DNA of 64,000 bases from Acidimicrobiales bacterium (GCA_030448245.1 JAUJNH010000007.1:1-64000), one strand, 5' to 3'. Positions 26,531 to 36,223 are shown, counted from the stretch's first letter. Numbers and translations are program-made. The notes: a model not told the origin generated them from the letters alone.

Positions 26531-27484
26531 TCATCGGCTCTTGCGATCGTCGTAGGCGTCGTACGCGTCGACGATGTCCTGCACGATCTTGTGGCGGACC
26601 ACGTCGCGCGACCCGAGGCGCACGAACTCCAGGTCCTCGATGCCCTCGAGGATGTTCTCGAGGCCGTGCAGGCCCGACTTGCCGACGTCCAGGTCGACCT
26701 GGCTGGCGTCACCGGTGACGACCGCCTTCGAGCCGAAGCCGATGCGGGTGAGGAACATCTTCATCTGCTCGCGGGTGGTGTTCTGGGCCTCGTCGAGGAT
26801 GATGAAGGCGCTGTTCAGCGTGCGGCCCCGCATGTAGGCCAGGGCCACCTCGATGATGCTCTTCTGCATCAGCTCGAGCGTGACCTGGGCGGTGAGCATG
26901 TCGTAGAGGGCGTCGTACAGCGGGCGCAGGTAGGGGTCGACCTTGGCGAGCAGGTCGCCGGGGAGGAAGCCGAGGCGCTCGCCGGCCTCGACCGCCGGCC
27001 GCGTGAGGATGATCCGTTCCACCTTCTTGGCCTGCAGCGCCTGGACGGCGGCTGCCACGGCCAGGTAGCTCTTTCCCGGTGCCCGCGGGCCCGATGCCGA
27101 TGGTCACGGTGTTGCGGGCGATGGCGTCGACGTAGCGCTTCTGCCCGCGCTCTTGGGCCGGACGCTGCGGCCCCGGGCGCTCTTGAGCACCTCGTGGGCC
27201 AGCACCTCGGACGGCCGCTCGCCGGCCCGCACGATGTCGATCGACTGGGCCAGGCTGGCCGGCGTGGGCAGGTGACCGGTGCGCAGCAGGCTGATCTGCT
27301 CCTCGATGAGCCGGCCGGCCTCGCCGGCGGCCGGGCCGTTGATGGTGAACTCGTTGCCCCGCAGGAGGATGTCGGTGTCGGGGAACGCGGCCTCGATCAG
27401 CCGGAGCAGCTGGTCGGCCGGCCCGAGCAGCGCCGGGAGCAGCGCGTTGTCGGGGACGGGGACGATGACGGTCTGGTCGGGCAT
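26531..27484 (-). CDS. phoH: PhoH family ATPase, two frameshifts in this sequence
   Basis: The N-terminal part ([40 protein letters not shown]) and the C-terminal ATPase ([40 protein letters not shown]) are in different frames. The P-loop IGPAGTGK lies in a third. One change lies near 27160. The second is in the P-loop itself, where GGGAAAGAGC would read as GK-S only if one A were removed. Restored, it is a normal ~318-residue PhoH beside ybeY. Two indels in a conserved gene argue for sequence errors rather than loss. Confidence 0.8.
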
Positions 27485-27566
27485 CCGGCGTTCGGCGGAC
27501 GAGCGTACCGCCCGGTCGGGCTGATCGTCGCGCCTCTGGCGAAGAGGAAGACCGACCGGGGGCCGC

Positions 27567-27914
27567 TCAGCCTGGCGGCCACCCCAGGCGGCGGCCTCCG
27601 AGGACGTGGAGGTGGAGGTGGGGCACCGAGTTCTGGGCGTCGTCGCCGACGTTGAAGACGAGCCGGTAACCGCTGGCCGCCACCCCCTCCTGCTCGGCCA
27701 CCAGCCGGGCCGTGACGAACATCTCGGCCACCACCTCGGCGTCGGCTGCGTCGATGGTGGCCGCATTCAGCACGTGGTGGCGGGGGATGACCAGCACGTG
27801 GACGGGAGCAGCCGGCTTGATGTCGCGGAAGGCCACGGTGTGCAGGCCCTCGTGGACGACATCGGCCGGGATCCGGCCGGCCAGAATCCCGCAGAAGGGG
27901 CACTCGTCAGCCAC
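27567..27914 (-). CDS. HIT family protein (histidine triad hydrolase)
   Basis: The 115-residue protein has a zinc-type start DECPFCGILAGRIPADVV and the histidine triad HLHLHVLGG near the end, with NVGDDAQNSVPHLH before it. HIT proteins hydrolyse nucleoside phosphoramidates and related nucleotides. GTG 27914 is 7 nt after TAGCCT on the minus strand (27927-27922). The same 10-bp stretch provides the promoter of the divergent gene at 27934. Confidence 0.9.
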   Translation of the reverse strand: MADECPFCGILAGRIPADVVHEGLHTVAFRDIKPAAPVHVLVIPRHHVLNAATIDAADAEVVAEMFVTARLVAEQEGVAASGYRLVFNVGDDAQNSVPHLHLHVLGGRRLGWPPG

Positions 27915-27933
27915 GACGGGCAGGCTAGGCGGC

Positions 27934-28506
27934 GTGGACCCGCTGGAGCAGGAGCTGGTCCGCTGGCTGGCCGAGGCCCGGGTCGACGGCGCGGTGACGT
28001 CCCGGCTGCGCGAGCGGGCCCTGCGCCAGCTGGCGGGTGACGAGGCCACCCTCCTCGGGCTGTGCCTCGACCTCGCCGAGAGCGGCCGCCCGGTGCTGGC
28101 CCGCACCACCGAGGGGCGGGTGCACCGCGGGCAGCTGGTGGCGGTGGGGGCCGACTTCGTGGTCCTGCGCAGCGGGGCCGGGGACGCCATGTTCCTGCCC
28201 GTCGGCGCCCTGGCCTGGCTGCGGCCGGCGCCCGGAGCGTGGGCCGGCGCCCTGGCCCGCGGTGGGGAGGCCGCAGGTGCCCGTCCACCGCCGCTGGCGG
28301 CCCGCCTGGTCGACGTCCTGACCGGCCTGGCCGCTGATCGCCCCCGGGTGCGCGTGGTGGTCACTGGCGATCCCGATCCCTGGGCGGGCCGGCTGCGAGC
28401 CTGCGGAGCCGACGTCCTGTCGATGGAGCAGAGCAACGACCCGCCGATGATCGGCTGGATCCCCCTGGTCCAGGTCACCGAGGTGAACCTGGTCGACGAG
28501 CGGTAG
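27934..28506 (+). CDS. Conserved hypothetical protein with Sm-like central segment
   Basis: I do not recognise the 190-residue protein by name. It starts with an Arg/Glu-rich helix (DPLEQELVRWLAEARVDGAV). A beta-rich core GRVHRGQLVAVGADFVVLRS resembles the short five-stranded Sm/LSm-like modules of actinobacterial proteins of unknown function, and a mixed C-terminal half follows. It is soluble, with no signal peptide. GTG 27934 lies 7 nt after CAGGCT, back-to-back with the HIT promoter. Confidence 0.6.
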   Translation: MDPLEQELVRWLAEARVDGAVTSRLRERALRQLAGDEATLLGLCLDLAESGRPVLARTTEGRVHRGQLVAVGADFVVLRSGAGDAMFLPVGALAWLRPAPGAWAGALARGGEAAGARPPPLAARLVDVLTGLAADRPRVRVVVTGDPDPWAGRLRACGADVLSMEQSNDPPMIGWIPLVQVTEVNLVDER

Positions 28507-28536
28507 CAGGCCTGCGGCCCTGTTCAGGGGTTTCAC

Positions 28537-28552
28537 CCGCCTGAGGAGGCGG
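28537..28552. terminator. Short hairpin between convergent genes
   Basis: CCGCCT-GAGG-AGGCGG at 28537-28552 lies between the stop of the + gene at 28506 and the end of the BldC-like gene at 28565. It is followed by TCCTTC on the + strand. A 6-bp stem is weak, so this is tentative. Confidence 0.3.
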
Positions 28553-28564
28553 TCCTTCGCCAGC

Positions 28565-28816
28565 TCAGCTGGTGGTCTCGACCTCGTCGACCTCGGTGCC
28601 CCGGGGCTCGGGGTAGAGGTGGGCGAGCTCGCCAGGCTTCACCCTGGCGTGGGCCAGGAACGACTCGACGTCGTCGGTCTTCAGCCGGTAGACGCGGCCG
28701 AACTGGTAGCAGGGGAGCTTGCCCTCGTCGATGATGCGGTACAGCGTGCGAAGGGTGATGCCGAGCTCGTCGCACGCCTCGCGGGTGCTCAACCAACGGC
28801 TCTTGTCCTTGGCCAC
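28565..28816 (-). CDS. BldC-like excisionase-type helix-turn-helix regulator
   Basis: The 83-residue protein is a single MerR/excisionase-fold DNA-binding domain: WLSTREACDELGITLRTLYR, then IIDEGKLPCYQFGRVYRLKT and DDVESFLAHAR. This is the same layout as Streptomyces BldC and related small regulators. GTG 28816 is 7 nt after TAGCGT (28829-28824), so I shorten the frame that begins at 28825. It lies 28 nt beyond the kinase of the WXG100/FtsK operon, on the same strand but with its own promoter. Confidence 0.8.
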   Translation of the reverse strand: MAKDKSRWLSTREACDELGITLRTLYRIIDEGKLPCYQFGRVYRLKTDDVESFLAHARVKPGELAHLYPEPRGTEVDEVETTS

Positions 28817-28852
28817 GGGCAGCACGCTAGTGCAAGGTCGGACGTCGTGGTG

Positions 28853-29827
28853 TCATGGTTTGCCTCCAGGGATGGTGGCGGGCGGTGGACGGGCAGCATG
28901 GTGACGTCGGGTGTCGTCAGGCACCGAGGAGCGCACCTGCACCAGGCGGCGCCACCACCGCCCCGGTCCTCGACCGACGGTGGCTGCCCCCTGGCTCCGG
29001 GCCTCGGCGGCGTCCGCCTCGGCCTGCCACCGCTCGAACGGCCACGTGCGGGGCGGGTCGGCCGGCCGCGGTGCGCCCCGGACCACGGGCCGCCCCGGAG
29101 GCCGGGGGAGGAACGTCGCCGCTGGAGGCGCACCTGGCCTGAGGGCGGCTTCGAGCTGGTCGAGGAACGCCGCCGCCGTCGGCGGCCGGCTCGCCGGCGT
29201 CGGGTCGAGCCCGCCGGCAAGGGTCGCGAGGACGGTGGCCGACAGCCCGACCCCGGGGGCCACACCGCCCTGGACGCGCGGGGAGCGCCCGGTCAGGGCG
29301 GCGTGGGCGCAGGCGGCCAGCCCGAACACGTCGCTGCGCGAGGAGGCCAGCCCGCCAGCGGCCACGGCAGGGTCGGCGAACCCCGGTGTGCCGGCACCCG
29401 GTGGCGCCGGGTCGATGAGGACCGGCCCGGCGGCGGCCAGCAGCACGTTCCGGGTGCTGACGTCGAGGTGCGCCACCCCCGCCCGGTGCAACGCGTCGAG
29501 CGCCCCACCCACCGGCCGCAGCAGGTGCAGCACGTCGTCGGTCCCGAGGGGGCCGTCGGCCAGCAGGTCCTCGAGGCTCCCCCCGTCGGCCCACCCGAGG
29601 ACGACCGCCGGCTGGTCCGGGTCGTCGACCACGTCGAGGACGGGGACGAGCGCCGGATGGCTGACGGCACCGAGGACCCGAACCTCCCGGCGCAGCGCCG
29701 CCGCCGCCCCCGGCACGTCGGTCCGGGCCTGCTTGACGGCCACGGCCCGGCCGCCGAGCGAGCCGCGGTGGACCGTGGCCAGCGGGCCCGTGGCCACGAG
29801 AGGGCCGAGCCGGAGGACGGCCTTCAC
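28853..29827 (-). CDS. Serine/threonine protein kinase-like protein, operon with FtsK/WXG100
   Basis: The 324-residue protein has a kinase fold: an ATP-site Lys in GGRAVAVKQARTDV, a Glu in the alpha-C region (LRREVRVLGAVSHP), and the catalytic loop HLDVSTRNVLL with Asp and Asn. The usual DFG is DPA (LIDPAPPGAGTPGFADP), keeping the metal-binding Asp but not Phe-Gly, and no TM helix follows. It may be weakly active or a pseudokinase. The C-terminal ~80 residues are Pro/Arg-rich. GTG 29827 overlaps the FtsK stop (29824-29827), so it is coupled to the FHA-bearing ATPase. Confidence 0.8.
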   Translation of the reverse strand: MKAVLRLGPLVATGPLATVHRGSLGGRAVAVKQARTDVPGAAAALRREVRVLGAVSHPALVPVLDVVDDPDQPAVVLGWADGGSLEDLLADGPLGTDDVLHLLRPVGGALDALHRAGVAHLDVSTRNVLLAAAGPVLIDPAPPGAGTPGFADPAVAAGGLASSRSDVFGLAACAHAALTGRSPRVQGGVAPGVGLSATVLATLAGGLDPTPASRPPTAAAFLDQLEAALRPGAPPAATFLPRPPGRPVVRGAPRPADPPRTWPFERWQAEADAAEARSQGAATVGRGPGRWWRRLVQVRSSVPDDTRRHHAARPPPATIPGGKP

Positions 29828-32800
29828 GGCATGGCCACCTGGACCGGCATGGCTTCGCCGTCGACGACGAGCACGCCCCTGCCCGGCCCGGTGAGGGCCA
29901 CGGGCCAGCGGGGCAGGAGAGGGATCCCGAGGACGTCGGCGTCCAGCTCGGAGCGTGGTCGGAGCACCAGGCCGGAGCCCGTGCGTCGCAGGTCACCCGT
30001 CCAGTGCCCGAAGGCCGACCTGAGGGCGTCGAGCGGCACGGCCGCGAGCACGTGGGCGGCGAGGTGCCGACCGGCCACGAGAGCGGCGAGGGTCCCGTCC
30101 GGGTCGTCGACCCGATCGGCGTCGTCGACGACGACGACCAGGCGGCGCTGCTCCGCGCCTCCGGTGCGGGCCAGGTGTCCGGCCAGGTCGGGGCCCAGCC
30201 CGACGACCGCACAGCCGGCGGCATCGGCGGCCCGGCGCAGCACGGCCAGCGCGGTGGACCGCCCGGCGCCAGGCGGGCCGCAGACGACGAATGGCTGGCC
30301 CGGCCGGAGCCGGAGGGAAGCCACCCCCAGGTCGCGCCCGTCGATCCCCAGGGGCAGGTGCAGGCTCGTGGTGGCCGCCGCTGGGCGGACTCCGGCAAGC
30401 ACGTCGGCCAACGGCACCCGGGCCGGGAGCGCCGAGACCGGTGCCGGCCCCGGGCACCCCTCCACCATCCGATCGGGTGCAGCCTCGGCCCAGCCACCGG
30501 TGGCCACCTGGGCCACCAGCGCGGAGGGCAGCTCGAGGCAGCGGCCCTCCGGCCAGCCGCTCTGGTCGAGGCGACTGGCGCCCACCGACAGCAGGTCGAG
30601 CGGATCGCCGCAGCGGAAGACGAGGCGGCGGGAGGCGGCCGCCGACCAGGCGGCCGGCACCGAGGCCGGCCGGTCGGCGGTGGCGGCCACCACGATGCCC
30701 AGGGCGGCGCCATCGGCCACGACCCGCTCGAGGGCGTCCAGGGCGGCCAGGGCACCGGTCCCCTCGAGGGCGGTGCGCAAGGCGGCGACACCGTCGACCA
30801 GCACGAGGACGAGGGGCGCAGCGCCCGAGCCCGCCGAGGCCTCGCCGGCGGCGGCCTGGCGGGCCGCCAGCTCGTCGGCCAGCCGCCGCACGAGCCGGTG
30901 CAACCGCTCGTGCTCGCCCGCCCGGACGATGGCCCCGACGTGGGCCAGGCCATCCAGGGCACCCAGCCCTCGGCCGGCCAGGTCGAACCCGTAGACGTGG
31001 AGCTGGCCGGGCCCGAGCCGGGCCGCCAGTGCTCGGGCGGCGGCCCTCAGGGCGATGGCCGGGCCCGACCCGCTCCCGATGGCCAGCAGCGGCCCGTCAG
31101 CGGGGCACCAGGCCAGCGGCAGCTGCCGCTGGTGGTCGGGGTCGTCGACCAGGCCGAGGACCACGTCATCACCAGCGGGGGGCAGGTTGCCGCCGTCGAG
31201 GCTGGCCGGCAGCGGGGGCAGCCACAAGGGCCGGGGCGGGGCCAGGGCCGATTCGGCGGCGGCAGCCCGGCAGGCGTCCACGAGCCCAGCCAGGTCGCTG
31301 GCACCGGCCCCGGCCGCGGGGGCCAGCCCTGGAGGGGCCGGATCGAAGGTGGCAGGGGCGACGGTGACCGGCGCGCCGCCAGGAGCGCGGGAGCCTCCGA
31401 CCAGGCCCACCTGCACCTCGACGAGGTCGCGTGCGCCGCGGCGGACAAAGGCCCGCCCGGGCTGGGTGCGGTCGAGGTGGGCCGGCGCCGCCGACCCGAC
31501 CACGTCGACGGCGTCCGCCTCGTCTGGCACTCGGAGGCAGCAGCGGAGGGCGCAGTTCGCCCGCACGGCGGCGCTCACCACCCCGCCCGGGCGTTGGGTC
31601 CCCAGCACCAGGTGCAGCCCGAGGCTGCGGCCGCGCCCAGCCAGCTGCACCAGCCCGTCGAGGAAGGAGGGCACCTCGGTGACGAGGGCCGCCAGCTCGT
31701 CGATCACCACGACCACTCGCGGCAGCGGTTCGACCTCGCGACCTGCGGGGACCCCGCTGTGACACGGGTGGGCGGCGATGTCGCGCAGGCCGAGCTCGGA
31801 CAGCACCTGCTCGCGCCGCCGCAGCTCTGCCTCGAGGCTGCGCAGCGCCCGGGCCGCGTCCTCGGCCCCAAGGTCGGTGACGACGCCGAGGACGTGGGGC
31901 AGCTGGGCGCCTCGGCGAAGGCGGCTCCTCCCTTGTAGTCGACGAGCAGCAGGGCCAGCCGGTCCGGTGGCGAGGTCGCGGCCAACCCGGCGACCAGGCT
32001 GCGCAGCAGCTCGCTCTTGCCCGCCCCGGTCGTGCCGGCGACGAGCGCGTGCGGGCCGTCGGCCACCAGGTCGACGCAGACGGTCTCGGGACCTTCCCGT
32101 CCGCCCGTGCTGCCGATCGGGATCGCGAGCCCCCGCTCGGCGTGGTCTTCCCATCGCCGCCGGACCTGCGCGGGGCCGAGGTCGTGGAGCTCCAGCAGGT
32201 CGAGGAGCCGGACCGAGGTGGGAACCGGAGCCTCGCCGCCGAGGACGTCCGGGTCGGCCAGGGCGGCCAGGGTGCGGGCCCAGCCTCGAGCGGCGGCCGC
32301 GGTGACGCCGGTGGCCAGGAGCGCCTGTGGACCGGCGTCCGCGGTCGCCACCTGGCCCCAGCCGTCGGGCCCGTCGAGCTCGAGGACCGACGTGCACCGC
32401 GACGGCAGCGCCCGTCGGCACGTGCCGACCACGATCGTCGAGGGTCCGCCACCCGGGCGGGCGAACGGGGCGTCGGACCCGGTCGATGCCTCGGCGTCGA
32501 CCACGAGCACGACGTGGGCCGAGGTCTCCGCGGCAGCCAGCTCTCCCACCTCGGTGACGTCGGCCGGGGCGCTCCCGAGCAGGCGGCGACCGCTGGACCC
32601 GGAGGTCGCGCTGTGGGGGAGGAAGGCGGCCCACCCCCAGTCGTCCTCGCGGCCGGGGGCGCAGACGCCGAGGCGGAGGTCGCTCGGGCCGTGGTGGGCC
32701 GCGAGCTGCACCAGCACCCACCGGGCCACGGCGAGCGCCGCCTCGCGGGGGCCAGCCACACCCAGGTGATGGCCGGGTCCCAGGGGGACGAGCACCGGGC

Positions 32801-33944
32801 AGCCGTGGGGCAGCCGGGCCTCGGCCAGCAGGCTGGCGGCCGGTCCCTCGGCCGGCCGGCTCGTGGGCGCCTCCCAGCGAAGCCCGGGCGCCGAGCCCAC
32901 GCCCGCCAGGCAGAACGCCGGGTGACCCGTCCGGCGTGACCACAGGCCGGCGCCGAGGGCCTCGATCTCCTCGCCCACGCTGACCGGGTCTGGAGCGGTG
33001 CCGTGGCGGCGCCTGGCCTCGGTCGCCCCAGCCCGCTCGAGACCTGCCCGAAAGGAGGCCAGGCCGTGCTGGGCGGCCGCCCGAGAGCCCGCACCCGCTC
33101 GCCGGTGCCGCCGCCGGTCCTCGATCCACTGACCGGCCAGGACGGCCGGGCCGAGGAGGGTGAACAGCGCCAGCCGTGGGTCCACCAGGCGGGCCAGCAC
33201 CAGTCCGCCGACAAGCGGGACCAGGGCGGCGGCCCACCCGAAGCGGGGCGCCTCGGCCCGGGGCAGGTCGACCGACGGCGGGGTGATCGGTGCCGGGGGC
33301 GGCAGCGGAACGGGAGGCGGGGGGCGGAGGAGCGGGCGCCGGCCATCGACTCCAGTCCGCCCCAGCACTGCAGGTTCGGGGCGCCGGGGAGCCGTGACCT
33401 GCACGAGCGTCGAACCCAGAGCAGCTGTCGCCACCGGATCGAGCGGCACCCCGTCGATCCGCCGACCGTCGACCCAGGTGCCGGCCGTCGAGCAAGCGTC
33501 GGCCAGCCCGACGCCGCCGGGTGACCCGACGTGGACGGTCGCGTGGCGCCTGGACGTGGTGCGCCCACCGAGGACGATCTGGCACGACGGGTCTCGCCCC
33601 AGGACCGAGCACCCGAGGGCCAGGGGGTGCCGCCCTCCGGCCGCCAGTCCCCCGACCACCCGGACCTCGGCGGGATGAGCCGCCTGGGGCGGCGCCGCCG
33701 CTCGGAAGGTCGAGACCTTGGAGGGGCCGGGCGCGCCGACGGCGATCTCGCCACCGGGCAGCAGGTCGCACTCGGCCAGGGGCATCGAGCCGGGGCGGGA
33801 GCAGCCGCCCACCTCGACCGTGGTTGCCCCGCCCGCGAGACCCGGAGCGAGCGCGGCCGCGAGGTCGGCGACGGTGGCAGCCGGGTCGTGAACGACCACC
33901 TCCACGTCGACCTCGCCGTGCCGCGTCCGCAGGACGACCCGCAC
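29824..33944 (-). CDS. EssC/EccC-like FHA-FtsK/SpoIIIE ATPase of a type VII secretion system (one frameshift)
   Basis: The ~1,370-residue protein starts with a ubiquitin-like/FHA-1 segment, then an FHA domain (CSVLGRDPSCQIVLGGRTTS, RRHATVHVG). Two membrane helices follow (FGWAAALVPLVGGLVLARLV, FTLLGPAVLAGQWI). The first FtsK domain has Walker A VAGTTGAGKSELLRSL and LLLVDYKGGAAF. After a frame change near 31908 come VVVVIDELAAL and HLVLGTQRPGGVVSAAVRAN. A second, degenerate P-loop is VCGPPGAGRSTAL. This is the Firmicute EssC-like architecture, not split EccCa/EccCb. GTG 33944 lies 8 nt after the WXG100 stop. It should drive export of WXG100-type substrates. Confidence 0.85.
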
Positions 33945-33952
33945 TCGGAGGT

Positions 33953-34216
33953 CTACGACGTGGCCGTGGCGATGGCCTGGCGCCGACCCGCCACCACCCG
34001 TGCCTGGTCGTCGAGCCCCGCCTTCAGCCCCCGCAGCGCCGGGCCGTACTGCTCCCGCCACTGCCCTCGGAACGCGCCGGCGGCCGGCCCCAGCCACGTG
34101 GTCCCCTCCAGGACCCCGTTCAGCCGAGCCAGCAGCTGCTCGACACCCGCCGCCTCGGCCGCCAGCGTCCGATGCAGCCCGTCAAGCTGCTCGAGGTTGC
34201 CTCCAACCATGCTCAT
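33953..34216 (-). CDS. WXG100-family (EsxA-like) protein
   Basis: The 87-residue helical hairpin starts MSMVGGNLEQLDGLHRTLAA. The turn is GTTWLGPAAGAFRGQW, where WLG is the W-x-G motif, and the second helix is LRGLKAGLDDQARVV. WXG100 proteins are secreted as dimers by type VII systems. ATG 34216 follows CTGGAGGATCACC; the open frame extends to 34270 without family similarity. It is first in the operon with the EssC-like ATPase and kinase. No canonical C-terminal YxxxD/E signal is visible. Confidence 0.9.
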   Translation of the reverse strand: MSMVGGNLEQLDGLHRTLAAEAAGVEQLLARLNGVLEGTTWLGPAAGAFRGQWREQYGPALRGLKAGLDDQARVVAGRRQAIATATS

Positions 34217-34357
34217 GGTGATCCTCCAGATGATCCTCGTGACCGATGCCGTTCGACAACAGAAGATCATGGAAACTACTGAGATGCAAGCAAATGTGGG
34301 CTCGCCTTCCCCACGAGCCCACCGCCGGGCGGACCCCAGTGGGGCGCTGCCCGAAGC

Positions 34358-35176
34358 TCATTCGAGGTTCGGGCTCGATCCTGCGGATCCAATGACCGTC
34401 AGCAGCAAGGGCGTGTGGACTCCGTGCCGGGAGCTTGCTTCTGCGAGATAGGCGGCCAGCCAACCCACAGCGTCCAGCGACCATTCGGCAAGCGTGCCGT
34501 GGAGACTGACGCGGCGCTGAGATGGCCCGAGCCACAGCTCGTCGGTGACGCGAGGGTCGAGGTTCGTGGCGGCGTCGGCCGTCAACGAGAGCGAGTCGAT
34601 GAGGACGACGTCCTGGTCGAAGGCTTGCATCCACTGGAGCATCCCCGGCGCCGCGGCGCGGATGGACGGCTCCTGCCCGCTGTCCAGCGTCACCTCTACC
34701 TGTGCCCTCGAGCGTGGATCACAGTCGGCGAACCAGCCGGCGTCTTGCAGGAGGGTCATGACGGCGCTCACGCCGGGGTCCCCGCCGGTCGATGCATGCA
34801 CGCTCTCCAGGGGCATCAGGACCTGAACCGCATGGAGGTGCAGCGTCCCCGCGCGGGCAACGACATCACCGGCACAGGCGAGAAGGGCCTGCACCGGCAA
34901 GGCTCGCCCCGCCGGAAGCGGCTCTTGCAGCGCCACCTGAAACCACGCCACACGCGAGGGCTTGGGTCCCGATGCCTGGTCCTCCCCGGCGTCGTTCATG
35001 CCCCAGACGCCGGCACGTCCAGGGCCGGTGGCCTCAGCCAGCCACCCCATCGCCGACGACCTGGCGACGAACAGGCGGTACGGGTCGGAGGAGGCGGCGG
35101 ACGGATCTCGCCACGGGTGCCGCTCGAGTGTCCCGTGCAGGGCCGCCAGCATCGTGCTGGCGGCCCTGATGCTCAC
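34358..35176 (-). CDS. Unrecognised 272-residue protein next to the WXG100 operon
   Basis: I do not recognise this protein. It is soluble, with no signal peptide, and is Ala/Leu-rich. It contains segments such as DPYRLFVARSSAMGWLAEAT, RVAWFQVALQEPLPAGRALP and DELWLGPSQRRVSLHGTLAE. The start is GTG 35176 behind GGAGGG. It lies 141 nt upstream of the WXG100 gene on the same strand. Its slightly lower GC is visible in the intergenic DNA that follows. By position it could be a secretion accessory, chaperone or immunity-type protein, but that is inference only. Confidence 0.6.
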   Translation of the reverse strand: MSIRAASTMLAALHGTLERHPWRDPSAASSDPYRLFVARSSAMGWLAEATGPGRAGVWGMNDAGEDQASGPKPSRVAWFQVALQEPLPAGRALPVQALLACAGDVVARAGTLHLHAVQVLMPLESVHASTGGDPGVSAVMTLLQDAGWFADCDPRSRAQVEVTLDSGQEPSIRAAAPGMLQWMQAFDQDVVLIDSLSLTADAATNLDPRVTDELWLGPSQRRVSLHGTLAEWSLDAVGWLAAYLAEASSRHGVHTPLLLTVIGSAGSSPNLE

Positions 35177-35407
35177 CGCGCCCTCCGCACTACCGCCTGC
35201 AGTAGATGTTCTGCGCCGACGTGGTCAGCTTGGACGGGTCGTCGGCCAGGCCGACCAGATCCACGTCGATCACGCTGCGCCAGCCGGTCAAGCTACTGCT
35301 GGTGCATCCTGCTCGTCCGGTGGCCCGGTTGCCGGCGCCCCCGCCGGATCTGACCGTCGCCTGGCCCCGCGATCCGGCGTTCCTCCAGCCGGGATGTGCT
35401 CCCAGGT
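35177..35407 (-). other. Gap with no confidently assigned gene
   Basis: A frame on the minus strand stays open and ends at TAG 35192-35190 with the tail LVGLADDPSKLTTSAQNIYC. It has no clear start and overlaps the uncertain 3' end of the Clp-N gene. It might be a short peptide or the damaged end of another gene. I see no RNA or terminator here. Confidence 0.3.
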
Positions 35408-36012
35408 CTACAGGGCGGTGGCGCCGACCGCCGACCCGCACACACGGAGCAGTAGGCGACGAGGAGCTGCCGGGGCTGCCGGGCGTCGGCATGGGAGGTC
35501 AAGATCCGGTGGGCGAGCGACGTCTCGAGCGGCGAGCCGCACTCGGCGCAGCGAGGCGAGGCTCGTTCGGTGACAGCGCCTTTGCCGGCCGTCGAGGCGA
35601 CGATCGCTCGGAGTCCGGCGAGGTCGATGCCGAGGCCGCGCAGCACCTGGCCGGCCGTCCCCTCGACGTCGAGCAGGCTCAGCAGGACGTGCTCGCTGTC
35701 GACCTGCTCGTCGTGCTGGCGCAGCGAGAGCCGAGACGCCCGCTCGAGGACCCGTCGGGCCCGGTCGGTGAGCTGCAGCTCGCCGGCGCCCACCCCACGC
35801 TCCTCGACGGGTACGGCGTCGGCCACCTTCTGTCGAGCGCCCTCCAGGGTCGCCCCCGACGCCACCAGCGCCCGGGCACCGACGCCCTCCCCGGCGGAGA
35901 GCATCCCGAGCAGCACGTGCTCGGTCCCGACGTGCCCGTGGCCCAGCCGCCGTGCTTCGTCCTCAGCCAGGCTGACGATCCGCCTGGCGCCGCTGCTGAA
36001 CCGTTCGAGCAC
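35293..36012 (-). CDS. Stand-alone Clp N-domain protein with C-terminal zinc ribbon
   Basis: Residues 1-140 are two Clp-N repeats (RFSSGARRIVSLAEDEARRL, GHVGTEHVLLGMLSAGEGVG; then SRLSLRQHDEQVDSEHVLLS). ClpC uses this domain for adaptor and substrate binding, but no AAA+ domain follows. A zinc-ribbon CAECGSPLET ... YCSVC closes the domain. After YCSVC the reading frame turns Arg/Pro-rich, whereas the next frame reads VCGSAVGATAL then stops (TAG 35410-35408). A GT-repeat slip (GTGTGTG) probably misplaced the end. GTG 36012 is 7 nt after TACGGT (36025-36020). It may be an adaptor-type regulator of Clp proteolysis. Confidence 0.75.
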   Translation of the reverse strand: MLERFSSGARRIVSLAEDEARRLGHGHVGTEHVLLGMLSAGEGVGARALVASGATLEGARQKVADAVPVEERGVGAGELQLTDRARRVLERASRLSLRQHDEQVDSEHVLLSLLDVEGTAGQVLRGLGIDLAGLRAIVASTAGKGAVTERASPRCAECGSPLETSLAHRILTSHADARQPRQLLVAYCSVCAGRRSAPPPCRPGSTSRLEERRIAGPGDGQIRRGRRQPGHRTSRMHQQ

Positions 36013-36178
36013 TGGCGGAACCGTACGGCACGGCCCATCCCGCAGGGCGCTTCACCCTTCCGCCGGACGCACTGGATCTGCGAGTGGTCGCAGCCGGAGC
36101 GGTGCTGGAGGAGGAGCGGCGGAAGTGATACGGATCAGGTGATCGCCAACGGCTCCGGGTGGCTGGTCGTGATTCGGT

Positions 36179-36205
36179 GGCAGCGCTTCCGTCGGAAGCG
36201 CTGCC
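36179..36205 (-). terminator. Hairpin terminator after nrdJ
   Basis: GGCAGCGCTTCC-GTC-GGAAGCGCTGCC forms a perfect 12-bp stem 19 nt past the nrdJ stop. No U-tract follows. It is the strongest simple hairpin in this gap. Confidence 0.7.
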
Positions 36206-36223
36206 GCCCGGAATCAGCTGTCC

